Source: Methanohalophilus halophilus (GTDB lineage Archaea > Halobacteriota > Methanosarcinia > Methanosarcinales > Methanosarcinaceae). Taken from it: a DNA stretch of 64,000 bases. Positions 8,567-17,642 of this stretch are shown here, in pieces. The notes under the pieces are model-generated. The model did no database searches. It saw only the letters and a list, made by a program, of their open reading frames with translations, and was not told the origin of the DNA. The DNA lies in contig NZ_CP017921.1 in assembly GCF_001889405.1 (NCBI RefSeq), forward strand, positions 634,057-698,056, given 5' to 3'. Within the stretch, counting starts at the first letter, position 1, and every line of letters begins with the position of its first letter. The translations under genes and the position numbers were made by a program.

Positions 8567-10162
8567 GTGATACGGATGATGGATTTAAGAAAAAGTAGCA
8601 CTTATATCATTATTTTGTTATGCACTATTTCCATTTTGATTGCTGGATGTGCGGATCAGCAACAAAATGAAGACAATAATATTAATGAAAATGAGACCCA
8701 GGCAAAAATCGTCGAAATTGCACAGACGTTTGGACCTTCAGATAGTCTTGACCCTTCTTCCAGATGGGTCGGCTGGTATGTTAGAGAAGCCGGGCTATAT
8801 GAAACACTGTTCAGTTATGATGAAAATATGGAAATGATACCTGAACTTGCAACCGGCTATGAAACCATAAACGATACTGCCTGGCAAATAACACTCAGGG
8901 AAAATGTTACATTCCATGATGGTACACCCATGACCTCAGAGGCAGTCGTGTATTCAATAAATAGAGTACGAGATCCCGATAATACACGCAGTAGCCAGTA
9001 TGATTTTATAGAGGATGTACAGGCTCTAGATGATTATACAGTATTGATTACCACAGAAAAACCCTATGCACCTGCGATTGCAAGCCTGACAGACCCTATC
9101 GTCTCAATCGTAAATCCTGAGGTTACTGATCTTGCAACATCTCCTTCAGGTACCGGTCCTTATGCTTTTGAATCATTTGAACCTGGAATAGAACTGGTTG
9201 TCAACAAGAATAATAATTACTGGGCAGGGCAACCACAACTTGATGTTGCTGTGTTTAACTATGTAAGCGATCCTGTAACCAGGTCCCTCAAACTTGAGGG
9301 AGGAGACGTACAGATCGCAGATGGCATACCTCCAGCAGAAGTTGCTCGTCTCGATGCAAAAGATGGTATCAGTATACACAACGAAGAAACCATGCGAACT
9401 GGATTCATGTATGTAAATACCAGAAAAGCACCTCTGGATGATATACATGTAAGACAGGCTATCAACCATGCAATAGACAGAGAACAGGTAATAGATGCTG
9501 CACTGGAAGGTGTGGGTGGTTCACCTGCAGTCGGACTATTCCCTTCTCTGTTTAGCTGGTCTGCAAATGAGCAGCTTGATCCCTATGACCATAATCCCGA
9601 AAAAGCCCTCGATATGCTGGCACAGGCAGGTATAGAGGACGAAGATGGAGATGGCACACTTGATTATGCAGGAGAAACTTTTTCCCTCAACATAAAAACC
9701 TATGCATCAAGACCTGAGATGAAACCTGCTGCAGAAGCAATGGCTGCTCAATTCCGCGAGATAGGAATTGAAAGTGAGGCAATTATCCTTGAAAGTGGTG
9801 CCCTTAGTGCAGATATGAGTGACGGCAACTATGACCTCGGCCTTTATGCGTGGGGAGTAGCACCTACAGGAGATCCGGATTATTTCCTGTCACAGCATTT
9901 TGTTTCAGACAGCAAATATGCAGGTTGGACAGGATATTCTAATGAGGATGTGGATGAATGGCTGGAAATGGGACGTACTAACATGGATAGTGATAAGCGT
10001 CTGGAATACTACAATAATGTACAGAAGGAAGCATTTGAAGACTGTCCCGAAATATTTGTATTCTATTATCGCAAGACTGTGGGCACCTCTGATGAAATCC
10101 AGGGTTTCACTATTTACCCCAATGAAATAACCTTCCTGACTGAAAACGTGAGATTGGAATAA
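8567..10162 (+). CDS. Nickel/peptide ABC transporter substrate-binding lipoprotein (SBP_bac_5)
   Basis: 531 residues. The signal sequence ends in the lipobox LIAGC (Cys28), and a low-complexity Asn/Glu linker follows before the binding domain. Family 5 hallmarks are visible: DSLDPSSRW, TLRENVTFHDGTPMTSEAV, ATSPSGTGPYAFESF and IHVRQAINHAIDREQVID. It should sit on the outer face of the membrane and deliver ligand to the permeases encoded downstream. GTG 8567 has AGGT four bases before it; ATG 8576 or 8579 are also possible starts. The ligand could be a Ni chelate or an oligopeptide. Confidence 0.9.
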   Translation: MIRMMDLRKSSTYIIILLCTISILIAGCADQQQNEDNNINENETQAKIVEIAQTFGPSDSLDPSSRWVGWYVREAGLYETLFSYDENMEMIPELATGYETINDTAWQITLRENVTFHDGTPMTSEAVVYSINRVRDPDNTRSSQYDFIEDVQALDDYTVLITTEKPYAPAIASLTDPIVSIVNPEVTDLATSPSGTGPYAFESFEPGIELVVNKNNNYWAGQPQLDVAVFNYVSDPVTRSLKLEGGDVQIADGIPPAEVARLDAKDGISIHNEETMRTGFMYVNTRKAPLDDIHVRQAINHAIDREQVIDAALEGVGGSPAVGLFPSLFSWSANEQLDPYDHNPEKALDMLAQAGIEDEDGDGTLDYAGETFSLNIKTYASRPEMKPAAEAMAAQFREIGIESEAIILESGALSADMSDGNYDLGLYAWGVAPTGDPDYFLSQHFVSDSKYAGWTGYSNEDVDEWLEMGRTNMDSDKRLEYYNNVQKEAFEDCPEIFVFYYRKTVGTSDEIQGFTIYPNEITFLTENVRLE

Positions 10163-10171
10163 GGTGCAGAA

Positions 10172-10948
10172 ATGACTGTAAAACAGCAAATCGAAGAATA
10201 CTGGGATTGGCGCAGTACAAGTTATACTAACGGCGCCACATCCCTGGGAGAAGAAGAAAGAGAGCTCTGGAAACAGAGTCTCCTTCCCTATCTTGGCACA
10301 GGTCCGCTAAAAGTACTTGATATAGGTACAGGGAAAGGATTTCTGGCTCTTCTACTATCAGACATGGGACATGAGGTAACTGCCATTGATATATCACAAT
10401 CCATGCTGGAAAAAGCGCAGAGAGAAGCTATTAAGCGCAATCTGGACATCAGGTTCGAAAAAGGAGATGCAGAAAACCTGTCATTTGATGATTCAAGTTT
10501 TGATGTAGTGGTAAGTAAATATCTTCTCTGGACTCTTCCTGACCCGGAAAATACGCTTAAGGAATGGAACCGCGTTCTGCATCCCGGAGGAAAGATTATT
10601 GCGATTGATGGAAACTGGTTTGATCCATCACCTGTAAAGAAACTCAAGCGTGGAATCAGAAAAGTAGTGCAGGGTATCACATACAGGGACCCTACAACAG
10701 GAGTGTTGCGTCAGGGTAAATTCAATCAATATTATTCCTCTCTACATCCTTCACTGCCCCTTTATTCGAATGTAAAACCTGAAAGTATCAAGCCGCTCTT
10801 TGAAAAAGCAGGTTTTGAGGATATGCAAATTGATTCTTTACCATTGGTACACAAATACAATTTAAAAAACATGCACCCCCTCCTGAGACCCCTGAATACA
10901 GATACATTCTTCCTGATATCCGGTACTTCCTCTAAAAAGGAAAAATGA
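10172..10948 (+). CDS. Class I SAM-dependent methyltransferase inside the ABC importer operon
   Basis: 258 residues of the Methyltransf_11/UbiE-like fold. Motif I is VLDIGTGKGFLALLL (about residue 49), followed by VTAIDISQSMLEKA, FEKGDAENLSFDD and VLHPGGKIIAIDGNWF. It begins 9 bases after the binding protein and ends in an ATGA overlap with the first permease, so it is co-translated with the transporter. The substrate is unknown; a small molecule connected with the imported ligand, such as a metallophore, is an inference from position only. Confidence 0.88.
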   Translation: MTVKQQIEEYWDWRSTSYTNGATSLGEEERELWKQSLLPYLGTGPLKVLDIGTGKGFLALLLSDMGHEVTAIDISQSMLEKAQREAIKRNLDIRFEKGDAENLSFDDSSFDVVVSKYLLWTLPDPENTLKEWNRVLHPGGKIIAIDGNWFDPSPVKKLKRGIRKVVQGITYRDPTTGVLRQGKFNQYYSSLHPSLPLYSNVKPESIKPLFEKAGFEDMQIDSLPLVHKYNLKNMHPLLRPLNTDTFFLISGTSSKKEK

Positions 10949-11901
10949 TTATGTTTGCTTATTTGATGAGACGAGTGTTATTCCTGATTCCCACTCTCCT
11001 TTTAGTTTCAATAATAAGCTTTTCAATAATACATATCGCTCCCGGGGATCCGGCCGAATTACTACTTACAGGCCCCGATGGTGTGGCAGATCCGCAGGTT
11101 GTAGAAGAATTCAGGGAAGAAATGGGTTTTGACCAGCCATTCCATATACAATATGGGACATGGTTAATGCAGGTTCTTTCTGGTGATCTGGGTTATTCTT
11201 ACATGACCGATCAACCCGTGGCAAAAGCCATCCTGCACAATTTTGGTGCAACTTTTAAATTAGCTGTAGTAAGCATGATATTCACATTATTGATTGCCAT
11301 CCCGGGAGGTATAATAGCTGCACTGGCAAAAGATACATGGAAGGATGACCTGAGCAGATTTTTCTCTCTTTTTGGTGTATCCATCCCAAACTTTTGGCAG
11401 GGGTACCTGATGATTCTTGTATTTGCTATTTTTTTAGATATCTTACCTGTGGGAGGATACGGTGATGGAGGAGACCTCTATCACATGATACTGCCTGCTT
11501 TAACTCTGGGGACTTCATCGGCAGCAGTACTCATGCGCCTGATGCGGTCCAGTCTTTTAGACGTGCTTGATCATGACTATATTCTTTCGGCCAGAGCCCG
11601 GGGATTGCCGGAATATATTATCATTGGAAAACATGCTCTGAAAAATGCCTTCATACCGGTAGTTACCATGATGGGATTGAGTTTTGGCTATCTGTTAAAC
11701 GGATCGGTTATAATTGAGACAGTTTTTGCATGGCCTGGCATAGGAAACCTGATGGTCAGTTCAATATATAGCAGGGATTATCCAATGATACAGGGCACCC
11801 TCCTTTTCGTGGCAGGAATTTTTGTTATCATCAATCTTTTAGTGGACATCTCCTATGCCTATCTTGATCCGAGGTTGAGATATGATAAAAGGAATCTTTA
11901 A
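10945..11901 (+). CDS. ABC transporter permease, NikB/OppB/DppB type
   Basis: 318 residues. It begins with the typical N-terminal helix (AYLMRRVLFLIPTLLLVS) and IIHIAPGDPAELL loop, has about six membrane segments, and carries the cytoplasmic EAA-type coupling loop ARARGLPEYIIIGKHALKNA that docks on the ATPase. The final segment AYLDPRLRYD is usual for the family. It overlaps the methyltransferase by four bases and the next permease by 20, showing a single translational unit. Confidence 0.94.
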   Translation: MIMFAYLMRRVLFLIPTLLLVSIISFSIIHIAPGDPAELLLTGPDGVADPQVVEEFREEMGFDQPFHIQYGTWLMQVLSGDLGYSYMTDQPVAKAILHNFGATFKLAVVSMIFTLLIAIPGGIIAALAKDTWKDDLSRFFSLFGVSIPNFWQGYLMILVFAIFLDILPVGGYGDGGDLYHMILPALTLGTSSAAVLMRLMRSSLLDVLDHDYILSARARGLPEYIIIGKHALKNAFIPVVTMMGLSFGYLLNGSVIIETVFAWPGIGNLMVSSIYSRDYPMIQGTLLFVAGIFVIINLLVDISYAYLDPRLRYDKRNL

Positions 11902-12715
11902 CAGAAGTATGCTAATTGGCCTTATTCTCATTGGTGCAGTAGTATTCCTTGCACTAACAGCTCCGTGGCTGGCCCCCCAGGATCCCCAGAAAACCAATTT
12001 TGATCAGAGATTGTTATCTCCCTCTTCAGAATATCCTTTTGGAACCGATCATCTGGGACGATGCATCTTAAGCAGGGTTCTGTTTGCTGCCCGCATTAGC
12101 CTGTTTATAGGAGGTTCTGTTATAGGAATATCTTTTATCGCCGGCACTTTGATTGGTTCAATCTCAGCTTATGCCGGAGGTATTGTAGACGAGACCGTGA
12201 TGAGATTTGTCGATGGTTTTCTTGCATTTCCCAGCATGTTTATTGCTCTTGCTATTGCCGGCATATTCGGTGGGAACATGACGGGATTGATCATTGCTTT
12301 ATCGATTGTTGAATGGACTGCTTATGCCAGAGTGAGCCGTGGCTCTGTTCTGGCGGTGAAAAACATGGATTATATCGCAGTCTCGAGAATGATGGGAGGC
12401 AGGGCTCCCTATATACTACGCCATCATATCCTGCCAAATATTACATCCCCTTTGCTTGTAATCTCAACCCTTGGAATGGGCAACGTTATCCTGGCAGCTG
12501 CTGGATTGAGTTTCTTGGGATTGGGTGTATCATCTGCTCCGGAATGGGGGATGATGGTCAATGAAGGCCGCCTGTTCCTACAATCCGCTCCCCATGTAAT
12601 GTTTTTCCCGGGGATATTTATTGTAATAACTGTCCTGGGTTTCAATTTCCTTGGGGATGGATTGAGAGATATTTTTGATCCACGAGATACAAAACAGCGT
12701 TGGAGGTTGTTCTGA
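11882..12715 (+). CDS. ABC transporter permease, NikC/OppC/DppC type
   Basis: 277 residues with the OppC-type N-terminus (one helix, then LTAPWLAPQDPQKTNFDQRL and PFGTDHLGRCILSRVLFAAR), five further membrane helices and the coupling loop AVSRMMGGRAPYILRHHILP. It forms the heterodimeric channel with the protein encoded immediately upstream. The C-terminus GDGLRDIFDPR is standard. Translation of the next gene starts directly after its stop codon. Confidence 0.94.
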   Translation: MIKGIFNRSMLIGLILIGAVVFLALTAPWLAPQDPQKTNFDQRLLSPSSEYPFGTDHLGRCILSRVLFAARISLFIGGSVIGISFIAGTLIGSISAYAGGIVDETVMRFVDGFLAFPSMFIALAIAGIFGGNMTGLIIALSIVEWTAYARVSRGSVLAVKNMDYIAVSRMMGGRAPYILRHHILPNITSPLLVISTLGMGNVILAAAGLSFLGLGVSSAPEWGMMVNEGRLFLQSAPHVMFFPGIFIVITVLGFNFLGDGLRDIFDPRDTKQRWRLF

Positions 12716-13636
12716 TTGCTGAGTATAAGGGATCTAAAAGTGTCATTTGAATCTCCTCAGGGACCTATAGTACCTGTTGATTCAGTGGATATGGATATTC
12801 TCGATAAGGAAACCTTCACAATAATAGGTGAATCCGGCTGTGGTAAATCATTACTTGCAAATTCCCTGTTGGGATTGCTTCCCCGCGATGCCCAGGTCTG
12901 CGGAACGGTGCATATGGATGGGGAAGAAATCCTATCATTGAAGGAAAAGGAATGGCGAAAGATCAGGGGCAATAAGATTGGCCTGGTGTTCCAGAATCCT
13001 TCAGCTTCCCTAAATCCGGTATTCACCATGCATAACCAGTTATATGAAACCCTCAAATATTCGAACAAACCCTCATCCCGGGACAAAATGATTTCTCTAC
13101 TGGAAAAAACAGGGATTAAAAATCCTTTGCGCAGACTATCCCAGTACCCTCATCAATTAAGTGGGGGGATGAAACAGAGATTTGCAATCGCTTTGGGGAT
13201 TGCAACTGATCCCGAAATTTTGATAGCTGATGAGCCAACTAACGGCCTTGACGTGACTGTGAAATTAAAAATTGTGGAAATGTTATCCAAACTACATGCA
13301 GAACGTTCTATCCTGCTGATTACACATGATCTTAATGTGGCTTCCAATCTTTCCGATAAAATCGCGGTGATGTACGCCGGGGAACTGGTGGAAATTGCTC
13401 CCGCAAAAAGTTTTTTTGAAAAACCAATTCATCCCTATTCCAGCCAATTACTAGCTTCACATCCGGAAAAAGAAATGATACCCATTCCAGGCTTTACTCC
13501 ACAGCTTACGCAGAGACCCCATGGATGTCGATTCCATCCACGTTGCGCACGGGCCTGCAGCAAATGTAAAACTGAGCATCCTAAGTTGGAAATGATAGAA
13601 GGGGAGAGATATGTGAGGTGTTTTGCCTGTGCTTGA
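12716..13636 (+). CDS. ABC transporter ATP-binding protein, NikD/OppD/DppD type
   Basis: 306 residues starting at TTG directly after the permease stop. Walker A is GESGCGKSLLANS, the Q-loop is VFQNPSASLNPV, the signature is LSGGMKQRFAIA and Walker B is ILIADEPTNGLD. The C-terminal oligopeptide/nickel domain keeps a Cys-rich stretch, CRFHPRCARACSKC, which in relatives holds an Fe-S cluster. It pairs with the ATPase encoded at 13623 to power the importer. Confidence 0.94.
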   Translation: MLSIRDLKVSFESPQGPIVPVDSVDMDILDKETFTIIGESGCGKSLLANSLLGLLPRDAQVCGTVHMDGEEILSLKEKEWRKIRGNKIGLVFQNPSASLNPVFTMHNQLYETLKYSNKPSSRDKMISLLEKTGIKNPLRRLSQYPHQLSGGMKQRFAIALGIATDPEILIADEPTNGLDVTVKLKIVEMLSKLHAERSILLITHDLNVASNLSDKIAVMYAGELVEIAPAKSFFEKPIHPYSSQLLASHPEKEMIPIPGFTPQLTQRPHGCRFHPRCARACSKCKTEHPKLEMIEGERYVRCFACA

Positions 13637-14420
13637 AGTAAAAACACTTGACAAAAGTTATTCGTCCTCAACCATTCCTTTCCGGAAAAAGAGTTCCAGG
13701 GTGCTTGAAAACATTTCTTTTCGGATTAATAAACATGAAACACTCTGTATTGTAGGAGAAAGCGGCTGTGGGAAAACAACACTTGCAAAATGTCTTGTAA
13801 GCCTGGAAAAGCCAGATAATGGAAAAATAATATTGGAGGGAAGAGATGTTACATTTCCTGATCGTAAAACTCTCTCTTTTCTGCATACAAAAGTACAGAT
13901 GATATTCCAAAATGCTGATACATCCTTAAATCCCCGACATCTTATATATGATTCTCTGGCTGAACCTCTAAGACTGCAAGGTCAAAATAAGGATAAAGTC
14001 AGGAAAAGGGTATTCCAATTATTAAGTCATGTAGGCCTTTCTGAAGAACACCTGCATCGACACCCGCATCAGTTGAGTGGGGGACAGAACCAGAGGATTG
14101 CTATAGCACGTGCAATAGCCCTTCATCCGGATTTACTGATTGCAGATGAAATTACTGCAGCCCTGGATGTCTCGGTACAGGCCCAGATACTGCAATTACT
14201 CAAGACACTGAAAAAAGAAATGGATATGACCTTGCTTTTTATATCTCATGACCTGGCGCTTGTCAAAAGAATCGCAGATAGGGTTGCTGTCATGCAGGAC
14301 GGAAATCTTGTTGAGATAAATAATACCAATGAGATATTCCATAATCCTCAAAGTCCGTATACAAAAGAATTAATCTCAAGTATGGCCAAACTTTCCCTAA
14401 ACAGTCATACTCCAAAGTGA
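13623..14420 (+). CDS. ABC transporter ATP-binding protein, NikE/OppF/DppF type
   Basis: 265 residues. Walker A is GESGCGKTTLAK, the Q-loop MIFQNADTSLNP, the signature LSGGQNQRIAIA and Walker B LLIADEITAALD, where most relatives have DEPTSALD. It lacks the long Cys-rich C-terminus of its partner. It starts at TTG 13623 inside the end of the previous gene (14-base overlap); GTG 13629 is a possible alternative. This completes an SBP, two-permease, two-ATPase importer. Confidence 0.93.
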   Translation: MPVLEVKTLDKSYSSSTIPFRKKSSRVLENISFRINKHETLCIVGESGCGKTTLAKCLVSLEKPDNGKIILEGRDVTFPDRKTLSFLHTKVQMIFQNADTSLNPRHLIYDSLAEPLRLQGQNKDKVRKRVFQLLSHVGLSEEHLHRHPHQLSGGQNQRIAIARAIALHPDLLIADEITAALDVSVQAQILQLLKTLKKEMDMTLLFISHDLALVKRIADRVAVMQDGNLVEINNTNEIFHNPQSPYTKELISSMAKLSLNSHTPK

Positions 14421-14444
14421 ATTGCAAAAATAGGAAGCTTGTTT

Positions 14445-15137
14445 ATGCAAAACGTTGAATCCGTCATCACGAATTTCTTGTCTGAAAATGTATCTATATG
14501 GGGCATAGCAGATCTGGAAAATACTCCAGCTCATCCCTATCCTGAGTTAAAACGTGCCATTGTATTTGGAATTGCCCTTGATAGGGAAGTAATCAAAAAT
14601 CTTGACGCTGGTCCATATCAGGCCTATATTGATGAATGCAATATGGCCAATGAAAAACTTACATCCATTGGCATGGAACTTGAAAAAAAATTACAGCATA
14701 TGGGTCACAGGGCTATTTCAATGACTGCCAGCAAATCGGATATTGATGAAAATAAACTGGAAGCCGAATTCCCTCATAAAACCACAGCCACAAAGGCCGG
14801 ACTTGGATGGGTGGGTAAATGTGACCTTCTTGTAACAAAGGAATTTGGTAGTGCCTTACGACTTAATACCGTATTTACCGACGCTCCCCTCAAAGCAGGT
14901 AAACCTATGGAAAAATCTCTTTGTGGAACTTGTAGTAACTGCATCGACAAGTGTCCTGTGAATGCACCCACCGGTAAACAATGGACACCTTCTGTTCACA
15001 GGGATGAAATCATAGACATCCAGCAATGTTACATTGAATGTCAAAGGGCTTCCAGGAAAATAAATTTTGATCATCCACTCTGTGGCAGATGTATTATTGC
15101 CTGTCCATGGACTCAAAAATATATCGGGATAGAATAA
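14445..15137 (+). CDS. QueG-like double [4Fe-4S] cluster protein
   Basis: About 230 residues related to the DUF1730/4Fe-4S part of epoxyqueuosine reductase. Two ferredoxin-like motifs are visible near the C-terminus: CGTCSNCIDKCPVNAP and, after a CYIEC pair, CGRCIIACPW. An upstream TKAGLGWVGKCDLLVT stretch also matches QueG. Canonical QueG is about 350-380 residues with HEAT repeats; this one lacks them, so queuosine synthesis is doubtful. The start is ATG 14445 with AGGAAG seven bases before. It lies 24 bases after the importer genes and is probably the last gene of that operon. Confidence 0.85.
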   Translation: MQNVESVITNFLSENVSIWGIADLENTPAHPYPELKRAIVFGIALDREVIKNLDAGPYQAYIDECNMANEKLTSIGMELEKKLQHMGHRAISMTASKSDIDENKLEAEFPHKTTATKAGLGWVGKCDLLVTKEFGSALRLNTVFTDAPLKAGKPMEKSLCGTCSNCIDKCPVNAPTGKQWTPSVHRDEIIDIQQCYIECQRASRKINFDHPLCGRCIIACPWTQKYIGIE

Positions 15138-15268
15138 AAACGTAGGAACTATTTTCATTACCTGTGGTAAGGTTTCAATAAAATAGTATTTCTGCTATAT
15201 CTTTATAAGGAGGAACGCTATATAGTATGTATCCATACGAACAGTATCTGTTCTGGAGGATTTAAACT

Positions 15269-15949
15269 ATGGAAGAAACAGAACCAACAAGAATGCCTTT
15301 GATAGGCGATGAAGCACCAAGTTTTAAAGCAACAACCACCCAGGGAGAAATTAATTTCCCGCAGGATTACAAGGGTAAATGGGTAGTCCTGTTCAGCCAT
15401 CCTGCAGATTTTACACCGGTCTGTACCACTGAATTCATGACCTTTGCTACAATGGAAGATGAATTCAGGGAACTGAATACCGAACTCATCGGACTTTCTA
15501 TTGATGGTATCCATGCGCACATTGCCTGGCTTAGGACCATTAAAGAGAAAATAGAATATAAGGGAATGAAAGATGTAGAGGTCAATTTCCCTGTAATTGC
15601 GGATATCAAAATGGAAGTAGCTAAGAAATTCGGTATGGTTCAGCCCGGCGCATCAGATACTCAAGCTGTACGTGCAGTATTCATCATCGACCCGAAGAAC
15701 AAGGTACGTGCAATTCTCTATTATCCGCTCGGTAACGGACGGAATATGGATGAAGTCAAGAGACTTGTCATTGCCATGCAGAAATCCGATTCCGAACAGA
15801 TTGCCACTCCTGCAAACTGGCAACCTGGTGATGACGTGATCATCCCGCCACCAGGTTCATGTGGTATGGCAAAGGAAAGAATCGAGACCAAAGAAGATGA
15901 TACGTATTGTCTTGACTGGTTCATTTGCTTTAAAAAGGATAAGAAGTAA
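15269..15949 (+). CDS. Peroxiredoxin (Prx6/AhpC-TSA family)
   Basis: 226 residues. It reduces peroxides through the peroxidatic cysteine C52 in the motif HPADFTPVCTTEF, with the catalytic Arg in the RAVFIIDPK region. The long C-terminal extension with GSCGMAKE and TYCLDWFICF supplies candidate resolving cysteines, as in archaeal Prx6 decamers. A good Shine-Dalgarno GGAGG precedes ATG 15269. TTTATAAGG near 15200 could be its TATA element. The gene is monocistronic, ending at a hairpin terminator. Confidence 0.96.
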   Translation: MEETEPTRMPLIGDEAPSFKATTTQGEINFPQDYKGKWVVLFSHPADFTPVCTTEFMTFATMEDEFRELNTELIGLSIDGIHAHIAWLRTIKEKIEYKGMKDVEVNFPVIADIKMEVAKKFGMVQPGASDTQAVRAVFIIDPKNKVRAILYYPLGNGRNMDEVKRLVIAMQKSDSEQIATPANWQPGDDVIIPPPGSCGMAKERIETKEDDTYCLDWFICFKKDKK

Positions 15950-15974
15950 GCAGGTCTTTTTACCTGCTTTTTTA
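15949..15974 (+). terminator. Hairpin plus T-run after the peroxiredoxin gene
   Basis: AGCAGGT (15949-15955) pairs with ACCTGCT (15962-15968) around a six-base loop and is followed by six T. It begins at the last base of the peroxiredoxin stop codon. Confidence 0.8.
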
Positions 15975-16113
15975 TCTAGTGAAATAACTTCCCTTTAAAG
16001 AATAGATATACTTTTTCATGTTCCACGAAAACAATTGTTGGGTATATCTACAATACCTACAGTGCTTTAAAAACCAAAACGATTATTAATATTTTTATAT
16101 ACTAATAATATCA

Positions 16114-16227
16114 ATGCAAATTGCCGCTCCCTTCTTCACTAATACACGTGGACTCGCTCCAATAGTGGGTACTATACTGATGATTGGCCTTGTAATAGTA
16201 TTGTCTGCAGTAACATGCAACCTTTAA
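16114..16227 (+). pseudogene. Truncated type IV pilin N-terminus (37 codons)
   Basis: The frame from ATG 16114 encodes the prepilin leader and hydrophobic helix of an archaeal pilin (TRGLAPIVGTILMIG, then LVIVLSAV), then stops at TAA 16225 after TCNL. No globular domain follows. The leader resembles that of the intact pilin at 16298 (GIAPAVGIILML), and the two share similar AT-rich 5' flanks ending in ATGCAA. It is most simply the stump of a duplicated pilin gene. A functional mini-pilin is the alternative. Confidence 0.75.
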
Positions 16228-16297
16228 TATTTCGTTTGCCAAAACGATTGCAAAGCATCCAAACACATTAATAATATTTATATATTAATTAATAATC

Positions 16298-17053
16298 ATG
16301 CAACGCAAATCCCAATTCTCCAATGATACCAATGGAATTGCCCCTGCGGTTGGTATTATTCTTATGTTGATCATTACGATAATTCTAGCAGCAGTTATCG
16401 GTATATCTGCTTTTGATATTACTTCCAAACTCAAAGAACCTCCTGAACAGATGAGTTTTGAGAAAGCAGAAGTATTGCTGGGTGCGGAGTACAGAGATTA
16501 CTGGGCAGGGTCTGGGAGTAACGAGACACATGGAGATATTGACCTCATATATCTGGATTATTTACACGGACAGAAGGTTAAAGGTGACGAAATTGGCTCT
16601 ATAATTATACGATGGAAAAATTCCAGCGGAGAAGGAGGAGAACTCAGGTTTGTGAATCCTGCCTATTTTAACGAAGAAACTCAACAAAAATACCATAATG
16701 AAGATGTAGGCACATTCTGTACAGGGGATTTGAGTGCAGGAGATAGACTGGCAATTCGAATGGTCCATAATCGGTACCAATATACAGGTGAAACTCCCCG
16801 AGATGAAATTGGGGTACAATATGTGGAATCAAATTCAAATCAGGTAGATGTTGTAGGCAAATACCCTTTTTTCAGAACAGAAGGGAGATACCCTGTTGAT
16901 TTTGAAGGGGATCGACCAATGGAAGCCAAAGACCAGGTAGAAATAACTTTTCTGGGACCAGATCACTATTTTGTCATAAGCAAGATAACTGCTACGGCCA
17001 AAGAATACACAGAAAATGCAAAGGGAGACAGTAAATTGGAATGTCCAAGTTGA
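16298..17053 (+). CDS. Archaeal type IV pilin (DUF1628-type)
   Basis: 251 residues. The short charged leader ends at NDTNG before IAPAVGIILMLIITI, the class III signal processed by archaeal prepilin peptidase. The hydrophobic helix polymerises into the pilus core. The rest is a beta-rich extracellular domain rich in charged residues, with no further family recognised. No assembly ATPase or PilC-like gene is nearby, so this is a stand-alone subunit or minor pilin that would use machinery encoded elsewhere. Confidence 0.85.
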   Translation: MQRKSQFSNDTNGIAPAVGIILMLIITIILAAVIGISAFDITSKLKEPPEQMSFEKAEVLLGAEYRDYWAGSGSNETHGDIDLIYLDYLHGQKVKGDEIGSIIIRWKNSSGEGGELRFVNPAYFNEETQQKYHNEDVGTFCTGDLSAGDRLAIRMVHNRYQYTGETPRDEIGVQYVESNSNQVDVVGKYPFFRTEGRYPVDFEGDRPMEAKDQVEITFLGPDHYFVISKITATAKEYTENAKGDSKLECPS

Positions 17054-17107
17054 ACTTCCAATATATTCCATCTCTTTTTGGAATATAAATTATTATACAT
17101 ACCCGCA

Positions 17108-17386
17108 TTACCCCAGATTTGCCTTGAGGACCTGTACAAGTTCATTCACTCCAATTCCATTCCTGGAACATACCTGATTAACACAATCAGCAGGCGCACG
17201 ATTTTCCTGTATGGCGATATCCATAATTTCCCGACACACATTTGCGTATCTTTCTTCAATCTCACAAAGTTCAGGTGCCTCTGTGCTCCAGGACAGAGCA
17301 CCGCGTGCTATCTTTGAATTATAAGACATTAACGTATCACTATAATGGTTATTCTCCACTATCCACTCCACCGAATCTGCAATCAT
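17108..17386 (-). CDS. Small hypothetical protein, 92 residues
   Basis: I do not recognise a family. The protein is acidic and predicted helical, with four Cys (ELCEIEE, NVCREIM, ADCVNQVC) and a C-terminal VNELVQVLKANLG helix. There is no signal peptide, unlike the neighbours. A TATA-like TTTATATA lies about 45 bases upstream of ATG 17386 on the minus strand. It lies opposite to the surface-protein genes around it, so it forms its own unit. Confidence 0.6.
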   Translation of the reverse strand: MIADSVEWIVENNHYSDTLMSYNSKIARGALSWSTEAPELCEIEERYANVCREIMDIAIQENRAPADCVNQVCSRNGIGVNELVQVLKANLG

Positions 17387-17450
17387 ACAAATACCCCAGA
17401 AATATATATCGTATATATACTATATAAATTTAGTTATTCCAAAAAAATAG

Positions 17451-17539
17451 CTTCCTGGATTTGCTGCAGTCACAAATGTAAATGTGGTTCAAATTTCGCA
17501 ACTAGTAGAACATTTCCTGTCAGGGAACAAATATTACTA
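17451..17539 (+). pseudogene. Remnant of a dockerin-like C-terminal module
   Basis: One frame reads VQISQLVEHFLSGNKYY then TAA at 17537. This matches the ends of the proteins encoded at 19708 (ISELVYYFLSGDEYY) and 20969 (ISQLVDYFLSGDKY). An in-frame stop lies just before it and no start codon is available, so it is the tail of a lost gene. It sits immediately upstream of surface-protein copy 1, exactly as the intact gene at 20969 sits upstream of copy 2. Confidence 0.75.
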
Positions 17540-17642
17540 AAACTGGTATTGGAAAAATAATTATTTCTATACTTTCTTTCTTATCATTCGTACATCTAAT
17601 CCTTTATACTGCCAGCAAGAAATATACTATAGAGGTGGCGGT

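Noticed and set aside
17078-17317. 79-codon plus-strand frame overlapping the small minus-strand gene
   Set aside because: It lacks a start context and has frequent rare codons; the minus frame has a promoter-like TATA element.
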